53,522 nucleotides of DNA from an uncultured Clostridia bacterium (GCA_949443285.1 CASSLW010000011.1:1-53522), one strand, 5' to 3'; numbered from the stretch's first letter, positions 16,481-25,994 are shown. Numbers and translations: made by a program. Notes: generated by a model from the letters alone, not told the origin.

Positions 16481-18607
16481 TTACAGATGCATTACTCTTT
16501 GTTTTATCTCTTTAGTTTTTCCAACATTCCAAAAATTTTCTCCTAAATAGCCGCAAGTCCTTCTTACTACTGTCATTTTGTTATGGTCTTTATTTCCGCA
16601 ATTTGGGCATTCCCATTCATTATCTTTGTTAATTATTATTTCTCCATCAAAACCACATTCATGGCAATAATCAGATTTTGTATTAAATTCTGCATATTGA
16701 ATGTTGTCGTAAATGAATTGCACTACTGTTTCTAGAGCTTTTATGTTTTTATTCATATTTGGTATTTCAATATATGAAATAGAACCACCTGTTGATATTT
16801 TTTGGAATTCGCTTTCAAAATTCAATTTTGCAAATGCGTCTATTTCTTCTCTTACATCTACGTGATATGAGTTTGTGTAATATCCTTTATCTGTTATATC
16901 TTTTATTGTTCCAAATTTTTCTTTATCAATTCTTGCAAATCTGTAACATAAACTTTCTGCTGGAGTTCCATATAATGCAAATCCTATATTTGTTTCCTTC
17001 TTCCACCTTAAAGTTGTGTCTTTTAGGTAGTTCATTACCTTAAGTGCAAATTCGCGTCCTTCTTCTGTTGTGTGAGATACACCTTTTACTAGTTTTGTAA
17101 GTTCATATATTCCTATATATCCAAGTGACATTGTAGAATATCCGCCATATAATAATTTGTCTATTTTTTCACCCTTTTTCAATCTTGCTAATGCACCATA
17201 TTGCCAATGAATTGGGCTTATGTCTGAACGTGTTCCAAGTAATGCATAATGTCTACACATTAGAGCTTCTTTACAAAGTTCTAGTCTTTCATCTAATAAT
17301 TTCCAGAATTTTTCTTCATCTCCGTCTGCTATAATCCCTATTTGTGGTAAATTGATGCTTACTACTCCTTGATTAAATCTTCCTTCAAATTTGTAGTTTC
17401 CATTTTCGTCTTTCCAAGGTGATAGAAAACTTCTGCATCCCATTGGACTAAATACGTTTCCTTCGTAGTTTTCACGCATTTTTTTAGCTGATATGTAATC
17501 TGGGTACATTCTTTTTGCTGAACATTTTACTGCAAGTTTTGTTAGGTAGTCATATTCTCCGCCTTTTAGGTTATTGAATTCGTCTAATACATATACAAGC
17601 TTTGGAAATGCTGGTGTTACATATACTCCTACCTCATTTTTTACACCTTCATATCTTTGGTTCAAAATTTCTTCTATTATCATTGCATTTTCTTTGATAT
17701 ATGGATCATCTTTTTCTAAGTGTAAAAATAGTGTTACAAATGGAGATTGACCATTTGTTGTCATTAGTGTGTTTATTTGGTATTGCATTGTTTGTATTCC
17801 TGCTTTTAGTTCTGCTTTTACTCTTTCTTGCACTAATTCTTCTATAACTTCTTTTGATAGTTGCTTTCCATGTTTTTCTTCAAGTTCTTTTTTATATTTA
17901 TCATAGCTTACTCTTAAGTATTTTCCTAAATGTATCATATCTATTGATTGTCCACCATATTGGTTACTTGCTACTGTTGCAATTATTTGTGTTGTGACTG
18001 TACATGCAACTTGAAAGCTTTTTGGACTTTCTATCATTTTTCCATACATTACTGTTCCATTATCTAGCATATCACCTATATTTACTAAACAACAATTAAA
18101 TATTGGTTGTATAAAATAATCTGCATCGTGGAAATGTAAAATTCCGTCTTCATGTGCTTTTGATATTTTTTCTGGTAATAGCATTCTTTTTGTTAAATCT
18201 CTTGAAACTTCCCCTGCTATGTAATCCCTTTGGGTTGATGCTAACATTGTGTTTTTGTTTGAGTTTTCTTCTGCTAATTCTTTGTTTTCGTTTCTTAAAA
18301 GGCCTAATATAGATTCGTCTGTTGTGTTTTGCTTTCTTACTAATGCTCTTGTGTATCTGTATACTATGTATCTTTTTGATAGTTCATATCTTTGTATTTC
18401 CATTAGTTTTTGTTCTATTATGTCTTGTATGTCTTCTACTAGTATTCTTTTTTTGCCCATTTCTTCAATATAATTTATTATTTCTTTTATTTCTTCTTTT
18501 GTGGCTCTTTCTTTTGGTCTTACTTCTTGGTTTGCTTTTTCGATTGCTATTTTGATTTTTTCTCTGTCAAAGTCTACTACTTGTCCGTTTCTTTTTATGA
18601 CTTTCAT
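16481..18607 (-). CDS. nrdD: Class III anaerobic ribonucleotide reductase, copy 2
   Basis: A 708-aa paralogue of the enzyme at 2671-4833. It has the ATP-cone (KVIKRNGQVVDFD), the SPMGCRSFL barrel segment, the C-terminal zinc ribbon (CHECGF...CPNCGN), and the glycyl-radical loop RRTCGYLG. It has no adjacent nrdG and would need the activase at 2186-2674. Its promoter shares with copy 1 a GTTGC-N4-GCAAC dyad at the same distance from the -10 box, and the next gene upstream is a Crp/Fnr-type regulator. Confidence 0.95.
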   Translation of the reverse strand: MKVIKRNGQVVDFDREKIKIAIEKANQEVRPKERATKEEIKEIINYIEEMGKKRILVEDIQDIIEQKLMEIQRYELSKRYIVYRYTRALVRKQNTTDESILGLLRNENKELAEENSNKNTMLASTQRDYIAGEVSRDLTKRMLLPEKISKAHEDGILHFHDADYFIQPIFNCCLVNIGDMLDNGTVMYGKMIESPKSFQVACTVTTQIIATVASNQYGGQSIDMIHLGKYLRVSYDKYKKELEEKHGKQLSKEVIEELVQERVKAELKAGIQTMQYQINTLMTTNGQSPFVTLFLHLEKDDPYIKENAMIIEEILNQRYEGVKNEVGVYVTPAFPKLVYVLDEFNNLKGGEYDYLTKLAVKCSAKRMYPDYISAKKMRENYEGNVFSPMGCRSFLSPWKDENGNYKFEGRFNQGVVSINLPQIGIIADGDEEKFWKLLDERLELCKEALMCRHYALLGTRSDISPIHWQYGALARLKKGEKIDKLLYGGYSTMSLGYIGIYELTKLVKGVSHTTEEGREFALKVMNYLKDTTLRWKKETNIGFALYGTPAESLCYRFARIDKEKFGTIKDITDKGYYTNSYHVDVREEIDAFAKLNFESEFQKISTGGSISYIEIPNMNKNIKALETVVQFIYDNIQYAEFNTKSDYCHECGFDGEIIINKDNEWECPNCGNKDHNKMTVVRRTCGYLGENFWNVGKTKEIKQRVMHL

Positions 18608-18641
18608 TTTCTATATCCCCCTTTAAGTTTTTTCTTTGTTT

Positions 18642-18682
18642 ATTATATATTAACTTGGCTTTCTTTCTGTTGCAAAAGCAAC
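18642..18682 (-). promoter_or_regulatory. nrdD copy 2 promoter with Crp/Fnr-type operator
   Basis: The dyad GTTGCTTTTGCAAC (minus strand; 18669-18682) and a TATAAT box (18647-18642) put the dyad centre about 40.5 bp before the expected start near 18635. The -35 position is ACAGAA. Spacing and layout match the nrdD copy 1 promoter. Confidence 0.7.
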
Positions 18683-18683
18683 A

Positions 18684-18713
18684 AAGCAAACTTACTTTTT
18701 TATAAGTTTGCTT
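18684..18713 (-). terminator. Probable terminator after the Crp/Fnr-like gene
   Basis: A perfect 11-bp stem (AAGCAAACTTA / TAAGTTTGCTT). On the minus strand it is followed by TGTTGCTTTT, a modest T run that overlaps the nrdD operator. Confidence 0.5.
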
Positions 18714-18755
18714 GTTTGTATGTTTTGATGTTTTATTACATTTTTGTTACATTTT

Positions 18756-19397
18756 TTAATATATCTTTAGGGTAATTTTGTTTTTATTTTTTTCAATACA
18801 GCCATCCTCTTTAAGAAGCTTCATTTCACGCATCATAGCACTTCTATCAACACTCAAATAATCAGCCAAATCAGTTAAAGAAAAAGGCAACGTAAAAGTC
18901 TTATTCAACGTCCTTGTAGAAAGAAGCGTAAAATATCCAAGTAGCTTCTCGCGAATGGTTCTCTTTGTTAATAGCTCCACACGCATATTCAAATCTATAA
19001 CTTTGTTTAAAATTAATTCTGGCAAATTTTCAGTTAAGAAATTGTGAAATTTACAATTACTCCTGCATTTAGTATGTATACTATCATATATATATATTAA
19101 AACTTCACATTTTTCACGTGCTTCTACTAATAACTCATTGTTCGTTGTTACAGTATAAAATACTTCTCCGAAAATATCGTTTTTAGATAGATGCTCTACT
19201 ATGGTTCTATTTCCATTTAAGTCATAACGGACTAAGTCCGCATTTCCACTTATTAGTATGCAGAATTGGTTTCTTTTTTGTATGTATGTTGTTATTACTT
19301 CGTTTTTTGAAAAGGTTTTCTTTTGTACTCTATGGCAGTTGTGTTCAAAGTCATTTATGAAACTGTCCATGTCGAAATTCAAATTCATTTTTATCAA
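18756..19397 (-). CDS. Crp/Fnr-family transcriptional regulator
   Basis: A 213-aa protein with an N-terminal cyclic-nucleotide-binding-like beta-roll (residues about 20-120; CILISGNADLVRYDLNGNRT, then LSKNDIFGEV) and a C-terminal helix-turn-helix (LPFSLTDLADYLSVDRSAMMREMKLLKEDG). A cluster of cysteines in the middle (HTKCRSNCKFH) could bind an Fe-S cluster or sense redox; this is inference. It lies directly upstream of nrdD copy 2. Its own promoter carries the same dyad as both nrdD promoters, but in a position that should block rather than help transcription. The likely role is anaerobic or nitrosative control of deoxynucleotide synthesis. Confidence 0.85.
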   Translation of the reverse strand: MIKMNLNFDMDSFINDFEHNCHRVQKKTFSKNEVITTYIQKRNQFCILISGNADLVRYDLNGNRTIVEHLSKNDIFGEVFYTVTTNNELLVEAREKCEVLIYIYDSIHTKCRSNCKFHNFLTENLPELILNKVIDLNMRVELLTKRTIREKLLGYFTLLSTRTLNKTFTLPFSLTDLADYLSVDRSAMMREMKLLKEDGCIEKNKNKITLKIY

Positions 19398-19418
19398 CCC
19401 TTTTTCAATTCTGAAGGT

Positions 19419-19448
19419 ATTATATAATAAAACTGTTGCTTTTGCAAC
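19419..19448 (-). promoter_or_regulatory. Promoter of the Crp/Fnr-like gene with overlapping operator
   Basis: TATAAT at 19424-19419 and a -35 of TTGCAA (19447-19442) lie 17 nt apart. The dyad GTTGC-N4-GCAAC (19435-19448) covers the -35 box, with its centre near -29.5. Binding there should repress, suggesting autoregulation. Confidence 0.65.
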
Positions 19449-19454
19449 AGTTTT
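19429..19454 (-). terminator. hisS terminator overlapping the operator
   Basis: AAAACTGTTGC and GCAACAGTTTT form an 11-bp stem with a 4-nt loop, 12 nt after the hisS stop, followed on the minus strand by TTTTATTATA. The same bases are the regulator's operator. Confidence 0.65.
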
Positions 19455-19465
19455 AAGATTGTATT

Positions 19466-20776
19466 TTAATTAAATTTTATTTCGTCAATTTCTTCCAAAC
19501 TATATTCCTTTTCTTCCCCTGAAGCCATATCTTTTAGCTTAACCTTATTATTTGCAATCTCATCTTCACCCAAAATAATAACATAAGGAATTTCTAATTT
19601 ATCAGCATACTTAAACTTAGCCTTTAACTTTTTATTATTCAAATAAATTTCAGTATTAATTCCATTATTTCTCAAAGCAGTTGCAACTTTAATTGGAACC
19701 GTTAAATCTTCTACCATTGGTATTACTAGAACTTGTGCAATTGACTTTTTAGTCGCTTTTATAAGTTGTAATTCATTCAATTTGTAGAATAAACGTGTTA
19801 AACCTATTGATATTCCAACACCAGGAAGTTTCTTGTCTGTGTAATATTCTGCTAAATTCTCATATCTTCCACCTGAACAAACACTTCCTAATTCTCTGTA
19901 ATCATTTAAGAATGTTTCATATACTGTACCTGTGTAATAGTCTAATCCTCTTGCTATTGTTAAATCTACATTGTAATTCTTTTCTGGAATTCCAAATAAA
20001 TTCATGTTTTTAATTACATATTCCAATTCATCTATTCCAGTTTTAAATGTTTCATTTTCTATATCTAAAGATTTTAATTTTTCTATTTTTTCTTCAGATG
20101 TTCCTTCTATTTCTATAAAATCAACTATTTTTGTAATTGCATCTTCTGAAATTCCTATTTTTTGTAATTCTACAATTACCGCTTCTTTTCCTATTTTATC
20201 AATTTTATCTATTATTCTTAAAATCTCAACAGAAGCATCTTTTTGCCCAATACCTTCAAACAATCCATTCAAAATCTTTCTATTATTAACCCTGATTGTA
20301 AAATCGTTAAATCCTAAATCTGTAAAAATAGAATAAATTACACTTGGAAGCTCTGCATCATTTATTAAATCTAACTCTCCATCTCCAATAATATCAATAT
20401 CACATTGATAAAACTCACGAAATCTTCCCTTTTGTGTTCTTTCTCCCCTGTACACCTTACCTATTTGATATCTTCTAAATGGAAAACTTAAATTTCCATA
20501 GTTTTTTGCAACATATTTTGAAAGTGGTACAGTTAGGTCAAATCTTAAAGATAAATCAGTATCTCCTTTATTAAACCTATAAATTTGTTTCTCTGTTTCG
20601 CCACCTGCTTTCGCAAGCAAAACCTCTGATAACTCTACAACTGGTGTATCTAGTGGTAAAAATCCAAACTTTTTATATGTATTTTCTATTTTTTCTCTCA
20701 TTTGATTAAACAATATCTGTTCATTTGGTAACAATTCCATAAATCCAGATAATGTTCTTGGTTCTGTTTTTGCCAT
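19466..20776 (-). CDS. hisS: Histidyl-tRNA synthetase
   Basis: A 436-aa class II aminoacyl-tRNA synthetase. Motif 2 is visible in YQIGKVYRGERTQKGRFREF, the histidine-binding segment in ARGLDYYTGTVYE, and motif 3 in GVGISIGLTRL. The C-terminal anticodon-binding domain starts near VLVIPMVEDL. The length is typical (about 420-440 aa). I chose the ATG at 20776 (MAKTEP) because AAAGGA lies 9 nt upstream; two upstream ATGs are weaker. A palindromic repeat lies just upstream, between this gene and the MBL hydrolase. Confidence 0.94.
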   Translation of the reverse strand: MAKTEPRTLSGFMELLPNEQILFNQMREKIENTYKKFGFLPLDTPVVELSEVLLAKAGGETEKQIYRFNKGDTDLSLRFDLTVPLSKYVAKNYGNLSFPFRRYQIGKVYRGERTQKGRFREFYQCDIDIIGDGELDLINDAELPSVIYSIFTDLGFNDFTIRVNNRKILNGLFEGIGQKDASVEILRIIDKIDKIGKEAVIVELQKIGISEDAITKIVDFIEIEGTSEEKIEKLKSLDIENETFKTGIDELEYVIKNMNLFGIPEKNYNVDLTIARGLDYYTGTVYETFLNDYRELGSVCSGGRYENLAEYYTDKKLPGVGISIGLTRLFYKLNELQLIKATKKSIAQVLVIPMVEDLTVPIKVATALRNNGINTEIYLNNKKLKAKFKYADKLEIPYVIILGEDEIANNKVKLKDMASGEEKEYSLEEIDEIKFN

Positions 20777-20797
20777 ATTTTTCATTCCTTTCTTTCC

Positions 20798-20893
20798 TGC
20801 CATTAGGGACGAACCTTTTTGGCAATTTTTTGCCAGCAGGGACACTCCTTCTTCAAAAATTGATGTTTTTTTGCTCCGTCCCTAAAAACATCA
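20798..20893 (-). repeat. Modular palindromic repeat, composite copy C
   Basis: Three units: TGCCATTAGGGACGAACC with arm TTTTTGGCA; a TTTTTTGCCAGCAGGGACAC unit; and TGATGTTTTTTTGCTCCGTC with arm AAAAACATCA, which matches copy A at metK. So arms of two kinds meet in one element. Its outer TGA is the stop codon of the MBL hydrolase. Confidence 0.85.
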
Positions 20894-21538
20894 TATTAAT
20901 TTTGGTTTTAATTCTAAGTAAATTGGTTTTTCGTCTTTTATTCTTGTGCTTACACCATGTCCTGGGTACACTATTGTTTCATCTGGTAATTTCATAAGTT
21001 TGTTTGTAATTGAATTCATAATATCTTCTCTGCTTGATGTTGGTAAATCTGTTCTTCCCCAAGTTCCTCTAAATAGAGTATCTCCTGAGAATAAACATTT
21101 CTCGCTTTCACAATATAATGATGTGCCACCTTTTGTATGCCCTGGTGTGTGAATTACTTTGAATTCCAAGTCTCCTAAGTGTATAAGGTCTCCTCCATCA
21201 ATTCTAGAATCCGCTTCTAGCTCTATCTTTTCGTCTCTTATATATGGTGTTAAGTTTATACTAGCATCGTTTAGTCCTTCTGCATCATCACGATGTATTA
21301 GTATTTTTCCACCACATTTATTTTTTAATTCTGTTACTCCAAATATATGGTCTCCATGACAATGTGTTAAATAGATATATTTTAATTTTCCGTCTAAGAT
21401 GTTAATCATTTCTTCTAATTTTTCTACGTCTCCTGCTGGGTCTATTATCATAATCTCTTTTGATTTTTCCTCAAATATTATATAGCAATTTGTTGGGTCT
21501 CCCACCCAAGTATTTATTTTCAATTCTTTTAGTATCAT
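20891..21538 (-). CDS. Metallo-beta-lactamase-fold hydrolase (glyoxalase II-like)
   Basis: A 215-aa hydrolase with the HxHxDH metal motif in THCHGDH (about residues 61-67), a second histidine in VIHTPGHTKGG, the bridging aspartate in FSGDTLF and the last histidine in YPGHG. Members of this short subfamily act on thioesters such as S-lactoylglutathione or related bacillithiol/CoA adducts; the substrate here is not known. The start at 21538 follows AGAAGGGG. Its stop codon is supplied by the edge of a repeat. Confidence 0.85.
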   Translation of the reverse strand: MILKELKINTWVGDPTNCYIIFEEKSKEIMIIDPAGDVEKLEEMINILDGKLKYIYLTHCHGDHIFGVTELKNKCGGKILIHRDDAEGLNDASINLTPYIRDEKIELEADSRIDGGDLIHLGDLEFKVIHTPGHTKGGTSLYCESEKCLFSGDTLFRGTWGRTDLPTSSREDIMNSITNKLMKLPDETIVYPGHGVSTRIKDEKPIYLELKPKLI

Positions 21539-21575
21539 TTGTTTTCCCCTTCTCTTTTTGTTCTGCACTTTTATA

Positions 21576-21630
21576 GATGTGTCCCCAGTGGACAAAAATG
21601 TCCACTAGGAAACGTCCCCATTGGACATTG
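21576..21630 (-). repeat. Modular palindromic repeat, copy D (TGTCCA arms)
   Basis: GATGTGTCCCCAGTGGACA followed by AAAATGTCCACTAGGAAACG, then TCCCCATTGGACATT. It lies between the spoT stop and the MBL start, and shares its module with copies at 14849, 47333 and 53294. Confidence 0.85.
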
Positions 21631-21634
21631 GGCA

Positions 21635-23830
21635 TTATTTTTTCCTGTTTACTTCATATACGCTGTTTACTTTTCTTATTGCTTTTATTGCTTTACTTAG
21701 TTCTGCTAAGTTTTCTATTTCTAGTGTTATGTCGATTATTGCAATTTTCTCTTTAGTTACTTTTGTGTTTACACCTTCTATTTTTGCTTTTGTTGTGCCT
21801 ATTTCTTTTAGTATGTCAAGCAATAGTCCTGTTCTATCATTTGAACGTACTTCTATGTCTGCATGGTATGCTACTTTTTCTTCTTTATCCCATTCTACAT
21901 CTATCATTCTGTTTTCTTCTGATAGTAAGTCACCAATGTTTGTGCAGTCTTTTCTGTGTACTGATACGCCTCTTCCTTTTGTGATATATCCTACTATTTC
22001 GTCTCCTGGCAATGGGTTACAGCATTTTGAAAGTTTGACTAAACAGTTGTCTATTCCTTTTACTATTATTCCTGCATTTGATGCTTTTGGCTTTTTAGCT
22101 TTTGCTATTGCTAATTCCTGTATTTTTTCTTCTATATTTTCTTCTTGATGTTCTTTTCTGTATTCTTGTAGGATTCTTGCTATTACTTTTACTGATGAGT
22201 TTGCTCCAAATCCAATTGCCGCATACATTTCGTCTAAATCTTTATATTTGTATTTATTTAGCATTGGTTCTAAATATTCTGGTTTAAATAAGTCACTGTG
22301 TGTAAATCCAATTCTTTTTAGTTCTTTTTCTATTAAGTCTTTTCCTTTTTCTATATTTTCTGCTTTTTGTTCTTTTTTGAACCAGCTTTTTATTTTATTC
22401 TTTGCAGATGAGCTTTTTACAAATTTTAGCCAGTCTCTACTTGGTCCTTTTGAATTATCTGATGTTATTATTTCTACTATATCACCTGTTTTTAGTGGTG
22501 TTAGGATTGGCATCATTTTACTGTTTATTTTGCAACCTGTCATGTGATGTCCTATTTCTGCATGTATGTTATATGCAAAGTCTATTGGCGTTGAACCACT
22601 TGGAAGTACTTTTATTGCCCCTTTTGGAGTAAATACATATACTTCGTCTTCAAATAGTTCTGTTTTTAACGTTTCCAAAAATTCTTGTGGGTCTTGCATA
22701 TCTTTTTGCCATTCTAGTGTTTCACGTAGCCATGCAAGTTTGTCTTCTTCTACTTTTACTGATTGTTTTTTTCCAAAGTAACTTGCTTCTTTATATGCCC
22801 AGTGTGCTGCTATACCATATTCTGCAATTTTGTGCATTTCCCATGTACGTATTTGTACTTCAAATGGTGTTCCTTTTTCTCCTAATAATGTTGTGTGTAT
22901 TGATTGGTACATATTTGGTTTTGGTACTGCTATGTAGTCTTTAAATCTTCCTGGCATTGGGCTATATAAATCATGCACTACTCCTAGTGCTGCATAACAG
23001 TCTTTTACTGATGTTACTAAAATTCTAAGCGCAAATAGGTCATATATTTGGTCTAGTGTTTTGTTGTCTCTTTTCATTTTACGATAAATGCTGTATAAAT
23101 GTTTTGCTCTTCCTGTAACTTCTGCATCTATTTTTTGTTTCTTCAATTCTACCCTTATGTCTTGCATTATTTTTTCAATAAATTTTAGTCTTTCTTCTCT
23201 TTTTTTGTTTATTCCCTCTACTAGTTCATGATATTCTTCAGGGTATAAATATTTAAATGCTAAGTCTTCTAATTCCCATTTTACTGAGTATAATCCTAAT
23301 CTGTTAGCAAGTGGTGCATATAGTTCCATTGTTTCTTTTGCATTTGCTATTTGCCTGTCTCTTTTTAGGTGTTTTAAAGTTCTCATATTATGTAGTCTAT
23401 CTGCTAGTTTTATTATGATAACTCTGATGTCTTTTCCCATTGCAAGAAACATTTTTCTATAGTCTTCTACTTGTTGTTCTTCAACTGTTGCAAATGCAAT
23501 GTTACCTAATTTTGTAACACCTGCTACCATGTCTGATATTTCTTCTCCAAATTCCCTTTTTATATCATTTTCTGTTGCTTCTGTGTCTTCTACAACATCA
23601 TGCAAAAGAGCTGCGCAAATTGTGCTTTCGTCTAGTCCAATATCTGCTAAAATATATGCTACATTTATTGGATGTATTATATATGGTTCTCCTGATTTTC
23701 TACGTTGGTCCCCATGATGTTCTACTGCATATTTGTACGCTTTTTGTATTAATTTTTGGTCCACTCTTCTTGCATGTTCTTTTCTCTTTGAAATTATATC
23801 TTGTATTGTTATTTCCTTTGTTTCTTGCAT
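21635..23830 (-). CDS. relA: Bifunctional (p)ppGpp synthetase/hydrolase
   Basis: A 731-aa Rel/SpoT protein of standard length. Domains in order: HD hydrolase (residues about 25-180; VEHHGDQRRKSGEP, LLHDVVEDT), synthetase (about 220-340; GRAKHLYSIYRKMKRDN, then QSIHTTLLGEKG), TGS (about 390-450; VFTPKGAIKVLPSGSTPIDFAY) and a C-terminal ACT domain (about 660-731). The hydrolase residues look intact, so it should both make and degrade the alarmone. It follows recJ by 14 nt in one operon. Confidence 0.95.
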   Translation of the reverse strand: MQETKEITIQDIISKRKEHARRVDQKLIQKAYKYAVEHHGDQRRKSGEPYIIHPINVAYILADIGLDESTICAALLHDVVEDTEATENDIKREFGEEISDMVAGVTKLGNIAFATVEEQQVEDYRKMFLAMGKDIRVIIIKLADRLHNMRTLKHLKRDRQIANAKETMELYAPLANRLGLYSVKWELEDLAFKYLYPEEYHELVEGINKKREERLKFIEKIMQDIRVELKKQKIDAEVTGRAKHLYSIYRKMKRDNKTLDQIYDLFALRILVTSVKDCYAALGVVHDLYSPMPGRFKDYIAVPKPNMYQSIHTTLLGEKGTPFEVQIRTWEMHKIAEYGIAAHWAYKEASYFGKKQSVKVEEDKLAWLRETLEWQKDMQDPQEFLETLKTELFEDEVYVFTPKGAIKVLPSGSTPIDFAYNIHAEIGHHMTGCKINSKMMPILTPLKTGDIVEIITSDNSKGPSRDWLKFVKSSSAKNKIKSWFKKEQKAENIEKGKDLIEKELKRIGFTHSDLFKPEYLEPMLNKYKYKDLDEMYAAIGFGANSSVKVIARILQEYRKEHQEENIEEKIQELAIAKAKKPKASNAGIIVKGIDNCLVKLSKCCNPLPGDEIVGYITKGRGVSVHRKDCTNIGDLLSEENRMIDVEWDKEEKVAYHADIEVRSNDRTGLLLDILKEIGTTKAKIEGVNTKVTKEKIAIIDITLEIENLAELSKAIKAIRKVNSVYEVNRKK

Positions 23831-23844
23831 TTTTACACCTCTTT

Positions 23845-25536
23845 CTATATCGATTTCATAATATCTTTAATATTTATTTGTAGGTTGTCCACTCCTCCAA
23901 AAGTATTTATTTCTAGTACTCCTGCCACATCTACTTTATCCCCTATCAAATATTCTTCTGCTAAATGCCCTATATTAAATCCTATTGCATTTATTATATT
24001 ATTGTTACTTTTTAATGTTAGTTTTAAATGTTTTCCACCTGATAAAGCTCTGATTGAATCTATCTTTAGATTTCTAAATGCAAATACTGGCATTTTGTTT
24101 GCTTCTCCAAATGGCTCTAGTTGTTTTATGCTTTCTACCATTTCTTTATTTATTTCATTTAAATTTACTTTTGCATCAATGTTTATAATTGGAATAATTT
24201 TGTCAATTTCATTTTTTTCTGCTATCTCTTCAAATTCTTTTCTAAATTCTTCTAGTTTATCTTTTTTGATTGTTATTCCAACTGCCATACTATGTCCACC
24301 GAATTTTTCAATTGTGTCTAAACATTGCATTAATGCTTCATGTAAATCAAAGCCTGGTATACTTCTTCCAGAACCTTTCCCAATTCCATCTTCTTCAAAA
24401 CTCAATAATATACTTGGCTTAAAGTACATATCTGTTATCTTAGATGATACTATTCCTATTACTCCATGGTGCCAGTTTTCTCCCCCTAATATTATTGCTT
24501 TGTTTTTATTTAAATTTTCTTTTTCTATCTTTTCTACCGCATTTTCAAATATTGCTTTTTCTGTTTCTTGTCTTTCTTTGTTGTGGTCATTTAATTTTTG
24601 TGTTAACTCATTTACTTCGTTTATATCTGTTGATAGTAGCAAGTTTAAAGCTTCTTTTGCTTTTCCCATTCTTCCACAGGCATTTATTCTTGGTGCTACT
24701 CCAAATGAAATCGTATTAGAGTCTATTTTTGTATAACCTGATGAATTTATTATAGACCTTAATCCTATATTTTTAGTTTGTTTTACTAACATTAGTCCTA
24801 ATTTTGCAATAACTCTATTTTCATCTACTAATGGTACTATGTCTGATATTGTCCCTACACATACAATATCTAAGTATTTTAAGTATGTTTCTTCTTTTAG
24901 TTTTAATCTTTTAGCTAGTCCTTGTGTTAATTTGAATACTACTCCTACTCCTGCTAATTCTCTAAATGGATATTTACTATCTTTTCTTTTATTATCTATT
25001 ACTGCAACAGCATTTGGTAACTCGTTTCCTGGCTCGTGGTGGTCTGTTACGATAGTCTCAATTCCCAATGAATTTGCATAATCTATCTCTTCTATACCAG
25101 AAATACCGCAATCAACTGTAATCATTAAATTGCATCCTTCTTCTGCTATTTTGTCTATTGCATTTTTGTTTAGACCATATCCTTCATCTAACCTGTTTGG
25201 AATATATACAGATGCCTCTAACCCTATTTCTTTTAAGAAGCTTTTTAGTACTGTTATACTCGTTATTCCGTCTACATCATAATCTCCATATATTGTAACT
25301 TTCTCTTTGCTTTCTATTGCTTTTATTATTCTTTCAACTGCTATTTCCATATCTGTTATTAAATATGGGTCATAAAAGTCATTTCTCGTTGGCTCTAAGA
25401 ATAGTCTTATTTGCTCTTCTTCTGTTATATTTCTGTTTGATAGTATCGTCGCTAATAATTCGTTTAAACCATATTCTTTTTTTAATTTTTCTACTTGTTC
25501 TTCGTTAGTTTGGTATATTTGCCATTTTTTGTTCAT
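23845..25536 (-). CDS. recJ: Single-stranded-DNA exonuclease RecJ
   Basis: A 563-aa DHH-family nuclease, close in length to the E. coli enzyme. Motifs: IYGDYDVDGITS (motif I), TVDCGISG, VTDHHEPG (the DHH motif), and the DHHA1-side GKGSGRSIPGFDL with GGHSMAVGI. It removes single strands 5' to 3' in repair and recombination. AGGAGAGGAAT precedes the start; the gene lies only 9 nt after the desulfoferrodoxin gene. Confidence 0.94.
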   Translation of the reverse strand: MNKKWQIYQTNEEQVEKLKKEYGLNELLATILSNRNITEEEQIRLFLEPTRNDFYDPYLITDMEIAVERIIKAIESKEKVTIYGDYDVDGITSITVLKSFLKEIGLEASVYIPNRLDEGYGLNKNAIDKIAEEGCNLMITVDCGISGIEEIDYANSLGIETIVTDHHEPGNELPNAVAVIDNKRKDSKYPFRELAGVGVVFKLTQGLAKRLKLKEETYLKYLDIVCVGTISDIVPLVDENRVIAKLGLMLVKQTKNIGLRSIINSSGYTKIDSNTISFGVAPRINACGRMGKAKEALNLLLSTDINEVNELTQKLNDHNKERQETEKAIFENAVEKIEKENLNKNKAIILGGENWHHGVIGIVSSKITDMYFKPSILLSFEEDGIGKGSGRSIPGFDLHEALMQCLDTIEKFGGHSMAVGITIKKDKLEEFRKEFEEIAEKNEIDKIIPIINIDAKVNLNEINKEMVESIKQLEPFGEANKMPVFAFRNLKIDSIRALSGGKHLKLTLKSNNNIINAIGFNIGHLAEEYLIGDKVDVAGVLEINTFGGVDNLQINIKDIMKSI

Positions 25537-25545
25537 ATTCCTCTC

Positions 25546-25926
25546 CTAATTTATTTCATTTTTCCATAGTCCGTGTTTATTGCAATATGCATAAATTGTA
25601 GCTCCTTTTATATATGGAAATCTAACTTCTGCATTTTGTTCTGGATATAATTTTACAGTAATTTCTTTATTCTCTTTTACTAAGCTAATCCATTCAATGA
25701 AGTGTTCCTTTTCCATTACGTGATTTACTTTTACAAGTATTTCATCTTCTACTATTTCATAAGTAGGTACATGTTTTTCAACTGCTGCATCTACTGAGTT
25801 TGGAATTACTTTTTGCATTTGTTCTCCACAGCATATAATTCCACATTCATTACAGTTACAGTCTTCTATTACTTTTACTGTTGCTCCACATGTTTTGCAT
25901 TTTTTGATTATTAACTCATTTTTCAT
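25546..25926 (-). CDS. dfx: Desulfoferrodoxin / superoxide reductase
   Basis: A 126-aa two-domain protein. The N-terminal desulforedoxin-like rubredoxin site is CKTCG and CCGEQM; the superoxide-reductase site has the iron-binding histidines in EKHVP and HVMEKEHFIEWI and the Cys/His pair in CNKHGLW. It reduces superoxide without making oxygen, as expected of an anaerobe. The loop DCNCNECGI adds extra cysteines to the first domain. The start at 25926 follows AGGAGAGG. Confidence 0.92.
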   Translation of the reverse strand: MKNELIIKKCKTCGATVKVIEDCNCNECGIICCGEQMQKVIPNSVDAAVEKHVPTYEIVEDEILVKVNHVMEKEHFIEWISLVKENKEITVKLYPEQNAEVRFPYIKGATIYAYCNKHGLWKNEIN

Positions 25927-25994
25927 AATTTTTCCTCTCCTTTTTTGTTTTTTCATAGTATATCACTATTTTTATATTTTTTCTACTTTTTTAC

